From the NCBI GenBank assembly GCA_000526435.1, contig JAGB01000001.1, forward strand, positions 186,001 through 250,000: 64,000 nt of DNA. The letters are read 5' to 3'. A program made the position numbers and the translations under genes. Numbering within the stretch: the first letter of the stretch is position 1; each line of letters opens with the position of its first letter. The notes beneath the pieces were generated by a model. That model did not search any database. It worked only from the letters and a program-made list of their open reading frames with translations, and was not told the origin of the DNA. Positions 35,591-43,996 of the stretch are shown in pieces. The DNA is from Caldicoprobacter oshimai DSM 21659 (lineage in GTDB: Bacteria; Bacillota; Clostridia; Caldicoprobacterales; Caldicoprobacteraceae).

Positions 35591-38215
35591 ATGGCTGGTC
35601 TTACTCCCATGATGCAGCAATACATGAAAATCAAAGAGCAATATAAAGATGCTCTTCTTTTTTTTAGGCTGGGGGACTTTTACGAGCTGTTCTTTGACGA
35701 TGCTGTAATAGCGTCGAGAGAGCTGGAGATAGCGCTGACCGGCCGGGATTGCGGCTTGGAAGAGCGTGCTCCCATGTGCGGCGTTCCCTATCACTCGGTT
35801 GAAGGGTACATTGCCAGATTGATCGAAAAGGGCTACAAAATTGCCATATGCGAACAGGTGCAGGACCCGGAAGAGGCCAAGGGCCTGGTGGAGCGGCAGG
35901 TGGTAAGGGTTATAACGCCCGGCACGGTGCTGGAAGACTCCATGCTCGAAGAAAAGAGCAACAACTACCTTGTTTCCATATTCAAGGATGGATCCAATTT
36001 CGGTTTTTCAATAGTAGACGTATCCACTGGCGAATTCTACGTCAGCCAAATTACAGGAGAAAACGCTGAAGCCAAGCTGATGGACGAGCTGTCCAGGGTT
36101 AGTCCGCGGGAGATATTGATAAACCAGAGCGCCGAGCTTGATCAGCACCTGCTGGGTACATTGAAAGAGCGGTGTTCGCCCTTTATCACCCTTTATCACG
36201 AGTGGGCCTACAGCTACAATTCCGCCTACCAGAAGCTCATACAGCATTTTTCGGTGCATTCTCTGGAAGGATTTGGCTGTCAGCACATGGATTACGGCAT
36301 CTGCGCAGCCGGCGCGCTGATGGAGTACCTGACTGAGACGCAAAAAAACGCTCTGCGCCATATAACCCGCATTAAGCCCTATTACCTTGAGTCCTACATG
36401 GTGCTTGACGCCGCCACCAGGAGAAACCTCGAACTTACCGAGACCATACGGGGGAAGGACAAAAGGGGTTCGCTGCTGTGGTTGCTCGATAAGACCAGCA
36501 CTGCCATGGGTGGCCGACTCATAAGGAAGTGGATACAGCAACCACTCATAAAAAAGGAAGAAATAGAGTACCGGCTGGATGGGGTTGAGGAGCTTTGCAG
36601 CGACAGGATTTTGCTGGATGACCTGTGCGCCATGCTGAAGCGTGTCTACGACCTTGAGAGGCTGATGGCACGCATATCTTACGGCACTGCCAACGCACGG
36701 GACCTGCTCTCCCTCAAGCAGTCGGTGAAGAATTTACCCGATATAAAAAAGCTGCTGGAACATTGCAAGTCCGCCATACTCAAAGATGCATACGTTAACC
36801 TGGATACATTGGATGACATATACAACCTGATTGAGGAGTCCATTGCCGAAGACCCTCCGCCCACCATCAAGGAGGGCAATATCATAAAGGACGGATACGA
36901 CGCCCAGCTTGACCAGTACCGAAGAGCCATGCGGGAGGGCAAAGAGTGGATTGCTTCTCTTGAACAGAAGGAAAGGGAGAAGACCGGCATAAAGAACTTG
37001 AGGGTGGGCTTCAACAAAGTGTTCGGCTACTATATCGAGGTCACCAAGTCCTATTACGATATGGTGCCCGAATACTATATACGCAAGCAAACTTTGGCCA
37101 ATGCCGAACGATATATCACTCCCGAGCTTAAGGAGATGGAGGATGCCATTTTGGGCGCAGAGGAAAAGAGCGTTCAGCTGGAATACCAGCTCTTTTTGAA
37201 AATTAGGGAGGAGATTGCCAGGCACGTTGATAGAATACAGGCCACAGCTCAAATAATCTCGACGCTGGATGTTTTATGCTCCCTGGCAAGGGTGGCCATA
37301 GAGAACGATTATGTGCGCCCCGAGATTACTACTGACGGCATTATTTCCATAAAAGAGGGGCGACACCCTGTAGTGGAAAAAACCCTGCCCAGCGGTATGT
37401 TTGTGCCCAACAACACATACCTCGACAAGTCGGACCATCGCTTGATGATAATCACCGGCCCCAATATGGCCGGGAAAAGCACTTACATGAGGCAGGTGGC
37501 TCTCATAGTTCTCATGGCCCAGATAGGCAGCTTTGTTCCTGCCCGTGAGGCCAAAATCGGCATAGTAGATAGAATATTTACGCGTATCGGTGCATCGGAT
37601 GATCTGTCTGCCGGTCAAAGCACCTTTATGGTTGAGATGAACGAGGTGGCCAACATACTGCACAATGCCACTCCAGACAGCCTGCTTATACTAGATGAGA
37701 TCGGCCGCGGGACAAGCACCTTTGATGGACTGAGCATCGCATGGGCCGTGATAGAATATATCTGCACGCAAAAGTCTCTGGGCTGCAAGACCCTGTTCGC
37801 CACCCATTATCACGAGCTCACCGAGCTGGAGGGCAAGCTGCCGGGCGTCAAAAACTACTGCGTATCAGTCAAGGAGCAGGGGGACAATATCATATTTTTG
37901 AGGAAGATTGTAAGAGGTGGTTCTGACAAGAGCTTCGGGATACAGGTGGCCAAGCTGGCCGGTCTTCCCGAACCAGTCATTGAGAGGGCCAAGGCCATAC
38001 TGTCCCAGCTTGAAGAGTCTGACATCGCCAATAAAAGCTCTGTTGCCACCTCCTCTGTAACCGAGAAAAAGCCCACGGGTGAGCAGCTTTCATTTTTTAT
38101 CCCGAAGCCTTCAGAGATTGAAGAGGAGCTAAAGAGCATCGATGTGTTGAATATCACTCCCATGGAGGCTATGAATATTCTGTACCGTTTGGTTGAGAAG
38201 GCAAAAAAACAATAG
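35591..38215 (+). CDS. mutS: DNA mismatch repair protein MutS
   Basis: MutS recognises mismatches and short loops. The mismatch-binding Phe-x-Glu element is in FFRLGDFYELFFDDA near residue 35. Connector, lever and clamp domains follow, and the ATPase domain carries Walker A GPNMAGKSTYM near residue 622, the DDLSAGQSTFM signature, Walker B LLILDEIGRGTSTFDG and FATHYHEL. The C-terminal end has the helix-turn-helix for dimerisation. The protein has 874 residues. GGGGAGG lies before the ATG. It is followed after 11 bases by mutL. Confidence 0.97.
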   Translation: MAGLTPMMQQYMKIKEQYKDALLFFRLGDFYELFFDDAVIASRELEIALTGRDCGLEERAPMCGVPYHSVEGYIARLIEKGYKIAICEQVQDPEEAKGLVERQVVRVITPGTVLEDSMLEEKSNNYLVSIFKDGSNFGFSIVDVSTGEFYVSQITGENAEAKLMDELSRVSPREILINQSAELDQHLLGTLKERCSPFITLYHEWAYSYNSAYQKLIQHFSVHSLEGFGCQHMDYGICAAGALMEYLTETQKNALRHITRIKPYYLESYMVLDAATRRNLELTETIRGKDKRGSLLWLLDKTSTAMGGRLIRKWIQQPLIKKEEIEYRLDGVEELCSDRILLDDLCAMLKRVYDLERLMARISYGTANARDLLSLKQSVKNLPDIKKLLEHCKSAILKDAYVNLDTLDDIYNLIEESIAEDPPPTIKEGNIIKDGYDAQLDQYRRAMREGKEWIASLEQKEREKTGIKNLRVGFNKVFGYYIEVTKSYYDMVPEYYIRKQTLANAERYITPELKEMEDAILGAEEKSVQLEYQLFLKIREEIARHVDRIQATAQIISTLDVLCSLARVAIENDYVRPEITTDGIISIKEGRHPVVEKTLPSGMFVPNNTYLDKSDHRLMIITGPNMAGKSTYMRQVALIVLMAQIGSFVPAREAKIGIVDRIFTRIGASDDLSAGQSTFMVEMNEVANILHNATPDSLLILDEIGRGTSTFDGLSIAWAVIEYICTQKSLGCKTLFATHYHELTELEGKLPGVKNYCVSVKEQGDNIIFLRKIVRGGSDKSFGIQVAKLAGLPEPVIERAKAILSQLEESDIANKSSVATSSVTEKKPTGEQLSFFIPKPSEIEEELKSIDVLNITPMEAMNILYRLVEKAKKQ

Positions 38216-38226
38216 GAGGGGATCCT

Positions 38227-40068
38227 TTGCCCAAGATCAATATACTAGACGAGTTTACCATAAATCAAATAGCGGCGGGCGAGGTGGTTGAAAGGCCGGC
38301 ATCGGTGGTAAAAGAGCTGGTGGAGAATTCCATAGATGCCAGCAGCTCTGCCATTACGATAGAGATAAAAGATGGCGGCATACCCTTCATCAGGGTTACC
38401 GACAATGGAGAAGGTATGGACCAGCAGGATGCCCGGCTTTGCTTTGAACGCCATGCCACCAGCAAGATCAGGTCCAGCGACGACCTTTATGAGATCCGTT
38501 CTCTGGGCTTCAGGGGTGAGGCGCTGGCCAGCATAGCGGCTATCTCGCAGGTGGAGATATTCACACGGCCGCGTAACTCCCTGGCGGGCACTCACGTCAT
38601 CAATCACGGCGGCAATGTCATATCGGTACAGGAGGTGGGGTGCCCTGAGGGCACCACTGTGATTGTTAGAAACATATTTTACAATACGCCGGCGCGGCTT
38701 AAATTCCTCAAGGCTCCCAGGACAGAGGCGGCGTACATCAGCGATTTGGTCGCCAAGCTCATACTTGCCCACCCAGAGATTTCCTTTCGTTATATAAATA
38801 ACGGCAAGGCTGTATACCATTCCTCGGGAAATGGCGATTTGTTGTCGGCCATAATATCGGTATACGGAAGGGATGTAAGAGAACAGGTTATCAAGATAGA
38901 TAGAAGCGACGATAAAAGCGGTCTATCACTTTATGGGTATTTAGGCAGGCCATCGCTTGCCAGGATGAACCGCAACCACCAGTCGTTTTTTGTCAACGGG
39001 CGCTACGTAAAAAGCTCGCTGCTGTCAAGGAGCCTGGAGGACGCCCATCGCTCTTATCTGCCTCTCCATCACTTTCCGTGGGCTGTTCTGCATATAAGCA
39101 TACCGACCAGCCAAGTTGACGTAAACGTGCACCCTGCAAAGACTGAGGTAAGGTTCAGGAAGGAAGAAGAGGTGTACTCGCTCATATTCCAGTGGATCAG
39201 GGAGACGCTTGAGGCGCACCCATATATCCCAGATATAAAACATGAGGTCATTCAAGGAGTAAACCGTCTTGATGCTCCAAATCAAGATGAGGGGGGAGAT
39301 GATGATAAGGTTGATGCGGGCTCTCAGCAACTAAAACTTAAGCAGGAACAGGTATCATTTTTAACAAGGCCCGCAAAACAGCAGGTCAAACATGTTTATA
39401 TAGATGCCGACAGTTTTGAACGACAGGAGAAAAAATATGCCAATGAGGGTTTAGATCAAGAAATTTATGTGCATAATATAAATGAGCTGGTAAATTTTAA
39501 GATTGTTGGGAGAATCTTTTCAACTTATGTTATAGTAGAAGGGGAGGACAGCGTATTCTTCATAGACCAACATGCGGCCCATGAACGGTTGATATACGAG
39601 GAGCTACAGGCAAGCCTGGCGCAGCGCAAGGTTGCTAGCCAGCAGCTGGTGCCCCCGGTGATACTCCAGCTTTCACACGATGAGTATATGTTGATCGAAG
39701 AGGCCATGGATATTTTCAAGTCACTGGGGTTTGAGCTGGAACCGTTTGGAGGAAACGCATGGGCCGTAAGGGGTATACCGGCTGTACTGAGCGGGGCGAG
39801 TATCAAGGAGCTGTTTTACAATGTTTTGGACCAGTGGAAGGGGGAGCGAGATGCACATCTCTCGATCGCATTCAAACCACATGATATCATGAAAATAGCC
39901 TGCAAGCACGCCGTAAAGGCGCGGGATCCCCTATCAGAGAGGGAAATTCTGTCCCTGCTTAACGACATCCAGGACAAAAAGATCCCTTTGACCTGTCCGC
40001 ATGGAAGGCCAATCGTAGTAACCATTACCAAGCACGAGCTGGAGAAGAAGTTCAAAAGGATACAGTAG
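38227..40068 (+). CDS. mutL: DNA mismatch repair endonuclease MutL
   Basis: The GHKL ATPase half has the motifs NQIAAGEVVERPASVVKELVENS-type N-box, DNGEGM and GFRGEAL. The C-terminal half has the nicking endonuclease motif DQHAAHERLIYEE near residue 448, with ACKHAVKARDPLS and CPHGRP downstream. It is therefore a strand-nicking MutL, as expected in bacteria without MutH. A variable linker spans about residues 335-420. The start is TTG 38227 with AGGAGGGG overlapping the end of mutS. The protein has 613 residues. Confidence 0.96.
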   Translation: MPKINILDEFTINQIAAGEVVERPASVVKELVENSIDASSSAITIEIKDGGIPFIRVTDNGEGMDQQDARLCFERHATSKIRSSDDLYEIRSLGFRGEALASIAAISQVEIFTRPRNSLAGTHVINHGGNVISVQEVGCPEGTTVIVRNIFYNTPARLKFLKAPRTEAAYISDLVAKLILAHPEISFRYINNGKAVYHSSGNGDLLSAIISVYGRDVREQVIKIDRSDDKSGLSLYGYLGRPSLARMNRNHQSFFVNGRYVKSSLLSRSLEDAHRSYLPLHHFPWAVLHISIPTSQVDVNVHPAKTEVRFRKEEEVYSLIFQWIRETLEAHPYIPDIKHEVIQGVNRLDAPNQDEGGDDDKVDAGSQQLKLKQEQVSFLTRPAKQQVKHVYIDADSFERQEKKYANEGLDQEIYVHNINELVNFKIVGRIFSTYVIVEGEDSVFFIDQHAAHERLIYEELQASLAQRKVASQQLVPPVILQLSHDEYMLIEEAMDIFKSLGFELEPFGGNAWAVRGIPAVLSGASIKELFYNVLDQWKGERDAHLSIAFKPHDIMKIACKHAVKARDPLSEREILSLLNDIQDKKIPLTCPHGRPIVVTITKHELEKKFKRIQ

Positions 40069-40081
40069 GGGGAATTGAAAG

Positions 40082-41032
40082 ATGGAGAAAAAGCCTTTGG
40101 TGGTGATCGTAGGGCCAACTGCTGTAGGAAAGACCAGGCTGTCCATTGAGCTTGCCAAGGCTTTGAACGGAGAGATCGTCTCGGCCGACTCCATGCAGAT
40201 ATACAGGTATATGGATATAGGCACTGCGAAGCCTACAGCGGAAGAGCGACAGGGGATACCCCATCACATGATGGACATCATCGATCCGGGTCAGGAGTTC
40301 AGCGTGGCGGAATACCAGAGACTGGCGACTCAGGCAATTGATGATATACACAGTAGAAATAAGCTTCCCATAGTGGTGGGGGGTACGGGCCTGTACATAA
40401 AATCCTTGCTGTATCCCATGAATTTTACCGATGCTTCCTATGACCAGGAGTTCAGGAAAGAACTCCAGCGCCAGGCTGAGACCATGGGGAAAGAATACCT
40501 TCATAAGAAGCTTCAGGCTGTGGATCCCAAAACGGCTGCGCGGCTTCACCCCAACGATGTGCGCAGGGTGATCAGGGCTCTGGAGGTATATCATCTGACC
40601 GGGAAGCCCATGTCGGAATACAATCAGGAACTGGAAAAGATGGACTATAAATATAACGTGGCCATGATAGGGCTTACCATGGACAGGGCAAAGCTGTACG
40701 AGAGGATTAACCAGCGAGTGGATGAAATGATAGAAAAGGGATTGCTGGATGAGGTAAAGCAGCTGCTTGACAGGGGTTATACCAGGGATATGATATCTAT
40801 GCAGGGCCTAGGTTATAAAGAGCTGATCGATTACCTTCAGGGCAGGGTATCGCTTGAAGAAGCGATATACATCTTGAAGCGGGAGACGCGCCGGTATGCA
40901 AAACGCCAGCTCACCTGGTTCAGGGCCCAAAAGGATATCGCATGGGTGGATGTGGATCAGTTTGAATCGCATGAAGCCCTGGCCGAGTGGTGCCTGGCTT
41001 ATATAAAAGAAAAGTTAAACATAAATCCTTAA
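40082..41032 (+). CDS. miaA: tRNA dimethylallyltransferase
   Basis: MiaA isopentenylates A37 of tRNAs reading U-starting codons, giving the substrate for MiaB. The P-loop GPTAVGKTRLSIELAK is at residues 11-26, followed by DSMQIYRYMDIGTAKP and the GGTGLYI motif. The C-terminal insertion has the GLGYKELIDYLQG and RRYAKRQLTWFR segments. The protein has 316 residues. It continues the mutS-mutL-miaA-hfq operon. Confidence 0.96.
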   Translation: MEKKPLVVIVGPTAVGKTRLSIELAKALNGEIVSADSMQIYRYMDIGTAKPTAEERQGIPHHMMDIIDPGQEFSVAEYQRLATQAIDDIHSRNKLPIVVGGTGLYIKSLLYPMNFTDASYDQEFRKELQRQAETMGKEYLHKKLQAVDPKTAARLHPNDVRRVIRALEVYHLTGKPMSEYNQELEKMDYKYNVAMIGLTMDRAKLYERINQRVDEMIEKGLLDEVKQLLDRGYTRDMISMQGLGYKELIDYLQGRVSLEEAIYILKRETRRYAKRQLTWFRAQKDIAWVDVDQFESHEALAEWCLAYIKEKLNINP

Positions 41033-41093
41033 AATCATCTTTTAAACAAAGGTATAAATTTTACATATTATTTTTGAAGGGTGGTTAATTGAA

Positions 41094-41402
41094 ATGGCGA
41101 ACAAGGTGACGATTCTTTTGCAAGATGCCTATCTCAATCAGCTGCGCAAGGAACGGATACCTGTTACTATTCACCTGATCAACGGGTTTCAGCTCAAAGG
41201 GCTGATCAAGGGTTTTGACAATTTCATCATCCTGTTTGAGAGCGAAGGCAAACAGATGATGATATATAAGCATGCTGTTTCTACCGTAACCCCAGCCCGA
41301 CAGGTTACCTTCGCCAGCGCTAATAACAACAATGCGTCCAATAATAACGCCAATGCCAACAAGGAAAAGGCAAATTCGCCTGAGGCTACCGGTCAAAGTT
41401 AA
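41094..41402 (+). CDS. hfq: RNA chaperone Hfq with Asn-rich tail
   Basis: Hfq is a hexameric Sm-like protein that binds small RNAs and A-rich RNA. Sm1 is visible in [21 protein letters not shown] and Sm2 in the YKHAVSTV motif near residues 60-67. Beyond residue 72 the tail is low complexity, rich in Asn, Ala and Ser, making 102 residues against about 75-85 in many Firmicutes. TTTTTGAAGGGTGG precedes the ATG. miaA-hfq is a widely conserved pair. Confidence 0.95.
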   Translation: MANKVTILLQDAYLNQLRKERIPVTIHLINGFQLKGLIKGFDNFIILFESEGKQMMIYKHAVSTVTPARQVTFASANNNNASNNNANANKEKANSPEATGQS

Positions 41403-41446
41403 AATTAAATGGTTTTGATAGGCTTTACTCAATTTTGGAGCGAGAT

Positions 41447-41491
41447 CCTTTGGCTTTATAAGCTGGTACAGCGTTACAGCTTGGCCAAAGG
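41447..41491 (+). other. Strong two-part hairpin between hfq and the lyase gene
   Basis: CCTTTGGC (41447-41454) pairs with GCCAAAGG (41484-41491). Inside, AAGCTG (41460-41465) pairs with CAGCTT (41477-41482) around an 11-base loop, with a TTTAT/G internal loop. Only GTTTCGCATTT follows, so it is a poor terminator. It could be a 3' end stability element of hfq, a leader element of the next gene or part of a small RNA. Confidence 0.45.
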
Positions 41492-41521
41492 GTTTCGCAT
41501 TTAAGGGGGAGAATTTTTGCG

Positions 41522-42823
41522 TTGAGGTCAAAGTTGATGCAACGACTGTACAACGATTTGGCCATACCGCAAAAGGTCGCTGAATTCGTCCAAGATGCCC
41601 ATGATGAGGTAAGGGGGGCATTTGAAAGGATAGATGCGCTGCGGGAATACCATCAGGCCAGAGTGCTGAAATTTATGAATGAGTGCCAGGTCAGCCAGAG
41701 GCACTTCTATCCTTCTACGGGTTATGGCTATGGGGATGAAGGTCGTGACACCCTGGATAGGTTATACGCTGCCGTGTTTGGAGGGCAGGACGCTTTAGTG
41801 CGCCCCCAGTGGGCTTCTGGAACCCATGTCATAAGCGACTGCCTGTTTGCCCTGACAAGGCCGGGCGACATCATTCTGTCGATTACCGGAAAGCCATATG
41901 ATACTCTGGAGCAGGTCATTGGCCTGGGGAAGCAGCCATCTGACGGTTCACTGGCTGAGTGGGGAGTGGGCTACAAGCAGGTTGATTTGACTCCCGAAGG
42001 GAATATCGACATGCCGGCTGTGCTGTCATTGTTGGAGGACCAGAGGGTAAAGCTGGTTTTGATACAGCGCTCAAGGGGATACAGCCTGCGGCCATCGCTG
42101 TCTGTGCTGCACATCAAAAAGGCTATACAGGGTATCAAGAACAAGAGGAGCGACGTGTTGGTGCTGGTTGACAACTGCTACGGCGAGTTTACTGAGGAAC
42201 TGGAACCGTGCCATGTAGGTGCAGATGTAGCTGTGGGGTCGCTTATAAAGAATCCCGGGGGTGGATTGGCTCCGACGGGAGGATATGCTGTTGGTACCAG
42301 CAAAGCCATTGAGAAACTGTCATATCGCCTGACCTGCCCAGGGGTGGGGAGGGAAGTGGGGTCATATGCTGCCCAGTATACGCCGTTTTATCAGGGCTTA
42401 TTTCTTGCTCCCCATGTGGTGGGAGAAGCGCTAAAAGGTGCTGTGCTGACAGCAAAGGTGTTTCAGCAACTAGGCTATGCAGCATCGCCCAGCTGGGATG
42501 AACCGCGATTCGACATAATACAGTCAATACAGCTAAAGAGCGCAGAAGAGCTCATTGCTTTCTGTCAGGCCATACAATCGGCTTCGCCGGTGGACAGCCA
42601 TGTGCTCCCTCATCCCTGGGATATGCCTGGCTATCAACATCAGGTAATCATGGCTGCTGGCACGTTTGTCCAGGGAGCGTCGATTGAACTGAGCGCAGAT
42701 GCGCCACTCGTACCGCCGTATGTGGTGTACCTGCAGGGCGGCTTGACTTATGAGCACGTGAAGCTTGCCTTGATGAAAGTGCTAGCTCAAATGTGCCATA
42801 AAGGATTTATCAACCTCACATGA
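41522..42823 (+). CDS. ynbB: Methionine gamma-lyase-like PLP enzyme (YnbB, 'aluminium resistance' family)
   Basis: The 433-residue protein is a fold type I PLP enzyme of the Cys/Met metabolism group. The cofactor lysine is in GSLIKNPGGGLAP near residue 243, preceded by the VDNCYGEF segment with its Asp. The family was first tagged as aluminium resistance protein and is often annotated as methionine gamma-lyase; its true substrate is uncertain. The start is taken as TTG 41522 with AAGGGGGAG at 41503-41511; an in-frame ATG at 41537 is further from the site. miaA-hfq-ynbB is the same order as in B. subtilis. Confidence 0.85.
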   Translation: MRSKLMQRLYNDLAIPQKVAEFVQDAHDEVRGAFERIDALREYHQARVLKFMNECQVSQRHFYPSTGYGYGDEGRDTLDRLYAAVFGGQDALVRPQWASGTHVISDCLFALTRPGDIILSITGKPYDTLEQVIGLGKQPSDGSLAEWGVGYKQVDLTPEGNIDMPAVLSLLEDQRVKLVLIQRSRGYSLRPSLSVLHIKKAIQGIKNKRSDVLVLVDNCYGEFTEELEPCHVGADVAVGSLIKNPGGGLAPTGGYAVGTSKAIEKLSYRLTCPGVGREVGSYAAQYTPFYQGLFLAPHVVGEALKGAVLTAKVFQQLGYAASPSWDEPRFDIIQSIQLKSAEELIAFCQAIQSASPVDSHVLPHPWDMPGYQHQVIMAAGTFVQGASIELSADAPLVPPYVVYLQGGLTYEHVKLALMKVLAQMCHKGFINLT

Positions 42824-42877
42824 TATCGTTTTAATATTTAATATAAATTGGTGGGGTATCTCAATATATTGATGATA

Positions 42878-43492
42878 TCATCTGAGAAATCGTATTACAC
42901 CTATTACTTTGCCTAAGATTGTAACTTCACGCACTATAATGGGGTCCATATAATGGTTCTCGGGTTGGAGCCTTATATGGTCCTTTTCTTTATAAAACCT
43001 CTTAACGGTGGCTTCGTCTCCTATCAAGGCAACCACGATGTCCCCGTTTTCGGCATGCGGCTGCTGTTTGACTATCACGTAATCGCCGTCCCAAATCCCC
43101 GCCTCAATCATGCTCTCGCCTTTAACCCTCAGCATAAAGACATGGCTGTTTGGCAGCATTTCTGCTGGAATGGGGAAGGTATCCTCGATGTTTTCAACCG
43201 CCAGTATGGGCCTGCCCGCGGTTACCTGGCCTACAATTGGAACATTGACCACCTCTTTTTTGGATAAAAAGGTGGTGTCCTCCAGGATCTCTATAGCTCT
43301 GGGCTTTGTGGGATCCCTTCGTATAAAACCGTTCTTTTCAAGCCTTTCAAGATATCCATGCACAGTGGATGTCGACCTTATGCCCAGGCCTTCGCATATC
43401 TCGCGTACCGAAGGCGGGTATCCCTTGGTTTTGAGCTCTTTCTTTATAAACTCCAGTACCTTTCGCTGTTTGTCGGTGATGTTCTGGTACAT
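42878..43492 (-). CDS. lexA: SOS repressor LexA
   Basis: LexA represses DNA-damage genes until RecA filaments trigger its self-cleavage. The N-terminal winged helix has [25 protein letters not shown] (read in two parts, residues 24-48). The cleavage site Ala92-Gly93 and catalytic pair Ser127 (KGESMIEAG) and Lys164 (ATVKRF) are all present. ATG 43492 is chosen since the lexA -10 box lies inside any longer frame; AAAGGGG is about 13 bases upstream. Divergent from the LysM gene, with LexA boxes between. The protein has 204 residues. Confidence 0.96.
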   Translation of the reverse strand: MYQNITDKQRKVLEFIKKELKTKGYPPSVREICEGLGIRSTSTVHGYLERLEKNGFIRRDPTKPRAIEILEDTTFLSKKEVVNVPIVGQVTAGRPILAVENIEDTFPIPAEMLPNSHVFMLRVKGESMIEAGIWDGDYVIVKQQPHAENGDIVVALIGDEATVKRFYKEKDHIRLQPENHYMDPIIVREVTILGKVIGVIRFLR

Positions 43493-43534
43493 GACTGCTG
43501 CTAAACCCCTTTCTGTATTTTGCTGGATGTCATT

Positions 43535-43563
43535 ATTATAGCACTCCAGAGGCATAAAATCAA
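43535..43563 (-). promoter_or_regulatory. lexA promoter
   Basis: On the minus strand, TTGATT (43563-43558) and TATAAT (43540-43535) are 17 bases apart. A LexA box overlaps the -35. Confidence 0.82.
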
Positions 43564-43574
43564 ACACATGTTCG
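43561..43574. promoter_or_regulatory. LexA box 1 (one mismatch), on the lexA -35
   Basis: CAAACACATGTTCG differs from the CGAAC-N4-GTTCG operator at one position. It overlaps the -35 element of lexA, which fits autorepression. Confidence 0.7.
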
Positions 43575-43594
43575 CAAATTTGCGTTTTACCTCC

Positions 43595-43623
43595 TTGACA
43601 ACGAACATAAGTTCGTGTAAAAT
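43595..43623 (+). promoter_or_regulatory. Promoter of the yneA-like gene
   Basis: TTGACA (43595-43600) and TAAAAT (43618-43623) are separated by exactly 17 bases. The spacer is almost filled by a perfect LexA box, so LexA binding should exclude RNA polymerase. Confidence 0.88.
43602..43615. promoter_or_regulatory. LexA box 2, perfect palindrome
   Basis: CGAACATAAGTTCG matches the Gram-positive LexA operator in both half-sites and sits between the -35 and -10 of the yneA-like gene. Confidence 0.93.
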
Positions 43624-43636
43624 ATGATCAAAAGCA

Positions 43637-43650
43637 CGAACATAAGTTCG
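43637..43650. promoter_or_regulatory. LexA box 3, identical copy
   Basis: The same 14-base CGAACATAAGTTCG recurs 35 bases downstream, just past the expected transcription start and before the ribosome binding site of the yneA-like gene. Confidence 0.93.
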
Positions 43651-43678
43651 GATTTACGGGTATGAGGAGGTAAACGCC

Positions 43679-43981
43679 GTGCCAAGGCAAATCAGGATCA
43701 AATCCAAAACCAGGTTTTGCATATTCCTGACGGTATTTATAGCCCTGTTTATTTCGCTCATAGCGGCTGTATGGAATGGAGGAAAAGCTGCCAGCGATGT
43801 GGATTGGATAGAGGTGGAGGTGGTAGAAGGGGAGACCCTCTGGCACATTGCCCAGCGCACCTTACCGCCGCGCACCGATATCCGGGAGTACATACGCCAG
43901 ATAAGGGAAGCCAACCGACTGGAGAGCTGCAATATAAGAGTGGGGCAAAAGCTGTTTATACCTATTAAGGGAGGATTTTAA
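43679..43981 (+). CDS. yneA: YneA-like SOS cell-division inhibitor (membrane anchor plus LysM)
   Basis: The 100-residue protein has a basic N-terminus, one membrane segment (about 12-33) and a LysM domain (about 42-96, VEVVEGETLWHIAQ to VGQKLFIP). This is the architecture of B. subtilis YneA, which halts septation during DNA damage and is also divergent from lexA. The start is GTG 43679 with GAGGAGG at 43664-43670. Two perfect LexA boxes lie on its promoter. Sequence identity to YneA cannot be measured here, so the functional name rests on layout and control. Confidence 0.82.
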   Translation: MPRQIRIKSKTRFCIFLTVFIALFISLIAAVWNGGKAASDVDWIEVEVVEGETLWHIAQRTLPPRTDIREYIRQIREANRLESCNIRVGQKLFIPIKGGF

Positions 43982-43996
43982 TCCTCCCTTAATTTT
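43965..43996. terminator. Shared bidirectional terminator of yneA-like and recombinase genes
   Basis: A perfect 12-bp stem (TTAAGGGAGGAT at 43965-43976 with its complement at 43981-43992) has loop TTTA. The stop codons of both convergent genes sit in the loop and at its edge (43978-43981). A short T-run follows on the plus strand; the minus-strand tail is weaker (ATAGGTATAAA). Confidence 0.85.

Noticed and set aside
42824-42877. Terminator between the lyase gene and lexA
   Set aside because: Only a GATATC-containing inverted repeat with a loop of about 40 bases can be drawn, and it has no T-run; not strong enough to call.
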